Origin: Oscillospiraceae bacterium
Lineage (GTDB): Bacteria > Bacillota > Clostridia > Oscillospirales > Ruminococcaceae
Direction of reading: 5' to 3'
DNA: 38,632 bases
Assembly: GCA_009783205.1 (NCBI GenBank)
Contig: WRHO01000016.1
Coordinates: 1 to 38,632, forward strand
Part shown: piece by piece, positions 38,165 to 38,632 of the stretch
How the letters are laid out: each line of letters starts with the position of its first letter
How positions within the stretch are numbered: position 1 is the stretch's first letter
The notes under the pieces: model-generated
Seen by the model: the letters and a program-made list of their open reading frames with translations, nothing else
The model's database searches: none
Told to the model about the DNA's origin: nothing
Program-made: the position numbers and the translations under genes

Positions 38165-38195
38165 AGCACTATTATTTTTATTTGGAGGTTATAAA

Positions 38196-38632
38196 ATGCA
38201 GAGTATTAACAAAGAGAGAGTCACAAAGGCACAGCTTATAAGGCGCGCAATTGCCGCGGTTACGGCGGTGGTAATTGCGATAACGACAATGCCCGCGGCG
38301 GTCGGAATTGCCTTGGAAAGCCTTGTTATGGTTCTCGACCACACGTTGGTTATAGATAAGGTTTATAGAATTGACGGGTTTCAGGTGCAGGGTTATTCCG
38401 GCGATAAGGTCTCAATCTATAACGGTAAAACCGGCGCGCTTGTTAAAACATTTGAAGACTACGCATATGTCGGGCTTTTCAACAACGGAAGAGCCCTCGT
38501 CAATAAAGGCGGCACACGGCGAGACGAATACGGAAATGTTACCGGCGGTAAATGGGGATTCATTGATAAAACTGGCAGCGAGGTTTTACCGTGTCGGTAT
38601 GACTGGGCAGATGATTTCTCTGAAGAGGTGGC
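38196..38632 (+). CDS. WG-repeat exported protein, 3' end missing
   Basis: ATG 38196 follows TTTGGAGG. The N-terminus is basic and followed by a hydrophobic helix (AAVTAVVIAITTMPAAVGIA), so it should be membrane-held or secreted. Residues from about 80 on show the WG-repeat style (GKWGFIDKTGSEVLPCRYD, FSEEVA). WG-repeat proteins form beta-propeller-like surfaces, mostly of unknown role. The frame runs off the window without a stop. Confidence 0.85.
   Translation, partial: MQSINKERVTKAQLIRRAIAAVTAVVIAITTMPAAVGIALESLVMVLDHTLVIDKVYRIDGFQVQGYSGDKVSIYNGKTGALVKTFEDYAYVGLFNNGRALVNKGGTRRDEYGNVTGGKWGFIDKTGSEVLPCRYDWADDFSEEV

Noticed and set aside
1-38632. tRNA, rRNA, insertion sequence, prophage or toxin-antitoxin genes
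   Set aside because: No cloverleaf, transposase, integrase or phage gene was recognised by reading; subtle cases could be missed without a search.

Overview
The window looks like a low-to-mid GC Firmicute, most likely an anaerobic gut or rumen type Clostridium relative (Oscillospirales-like). Supporting signs are a Clostridia-style dcw cell-wall/division cluster, a PASTA-bearing class B PBP, DAP-type MurE, an NPxTG sorting signal, a degenerate dockerin-like tail, a GH53 galactanase with a Pro/Thr linker, a CotD-like spore-coat protein, near-consensus sigma-A promoters and frequent TTG starts. No 16S gene or other decisive marker is present, so the taxon is an inference. Almost every gene is on the + strand; only three lie on the - strand.

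Layout. 1-1885: three exported proteins (a wall-anchored fragment, a lipoprotein, and a secreted protein with a dockerin-like tail). 1962-3030: an ArsR-type regulator with two small, very Cys-rich proteins, one ferredoxin-like. 3168-4652: a large unrecognised protein with one CPxC knuckle. 4798-18896: the dcw cluster mraZ-rsmH-ftsL-PBP-murE-mraY-ftsW-murG-murA-HD protein-ftsQ-ftsZ. murF, murD, murC, murB and ftsA are absent, and an RSH-like HD protein sits between murA and ftsQ. 18919-20323: a - strand ECF S component, divergent from a Crp/Fnr regulator. 20477-25609: a signalling block of receiver/HD-GYP, FIST sensor and a large hybrid histidine kinase. 25592-28758: a heptamer repeat, parB, a CPA2 antiporter and nadA. 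28826-29922: small genes (DUF3343-like, an Asn/Gln-rich micro-protein, a cupin, and a stand-alone FliM-N-terminus-like protein). 29999-33857: a tatD-CBS/CorC-micro-TM-cysE-cysS operon whose promoter implies a nearly leaderless tatD. 34030-38632: a CotD-like protein, GH53 galactanase, isochorismatase-fold hydrolase, CaCA exchanger and the start of a WG-repeat protein.

How the parts fit. The dcw genes make lipid II precursors (MurE, MraY, MurG, MurA) and build the septum (FtsL, FtsQ, FtsW, PBP, FtsZ). One strong promoter drives mraZ onward, with a three-copy 10-bp-period repeat behind it that may be the MraZ operator; ftsZ has its own promoter. The Rec/HD-GYP, FIST and kinase genes look like one sensory relay ending in c-di-GMP turnover. 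The tatD-to-cysS genes are packed with ATGA and TAATG overlaps.

The most unusual signals are: large palindromes that embrace -10 boxes and reach the Shine-Dalgarno (34425-34462, 36321-36360); the free-standing FliM CheY-binding motif (29719-29922); the four-Cys insertion beside the PBP active site; the RSH-like HD gene inside dcw; the ArsR Cys-rich mini-operon; and a recurring CTCGGAAAG-N14-ATGG element seen three times. No CRISPR array, insertion sequence, rRNA or tRNA gene was recognised.
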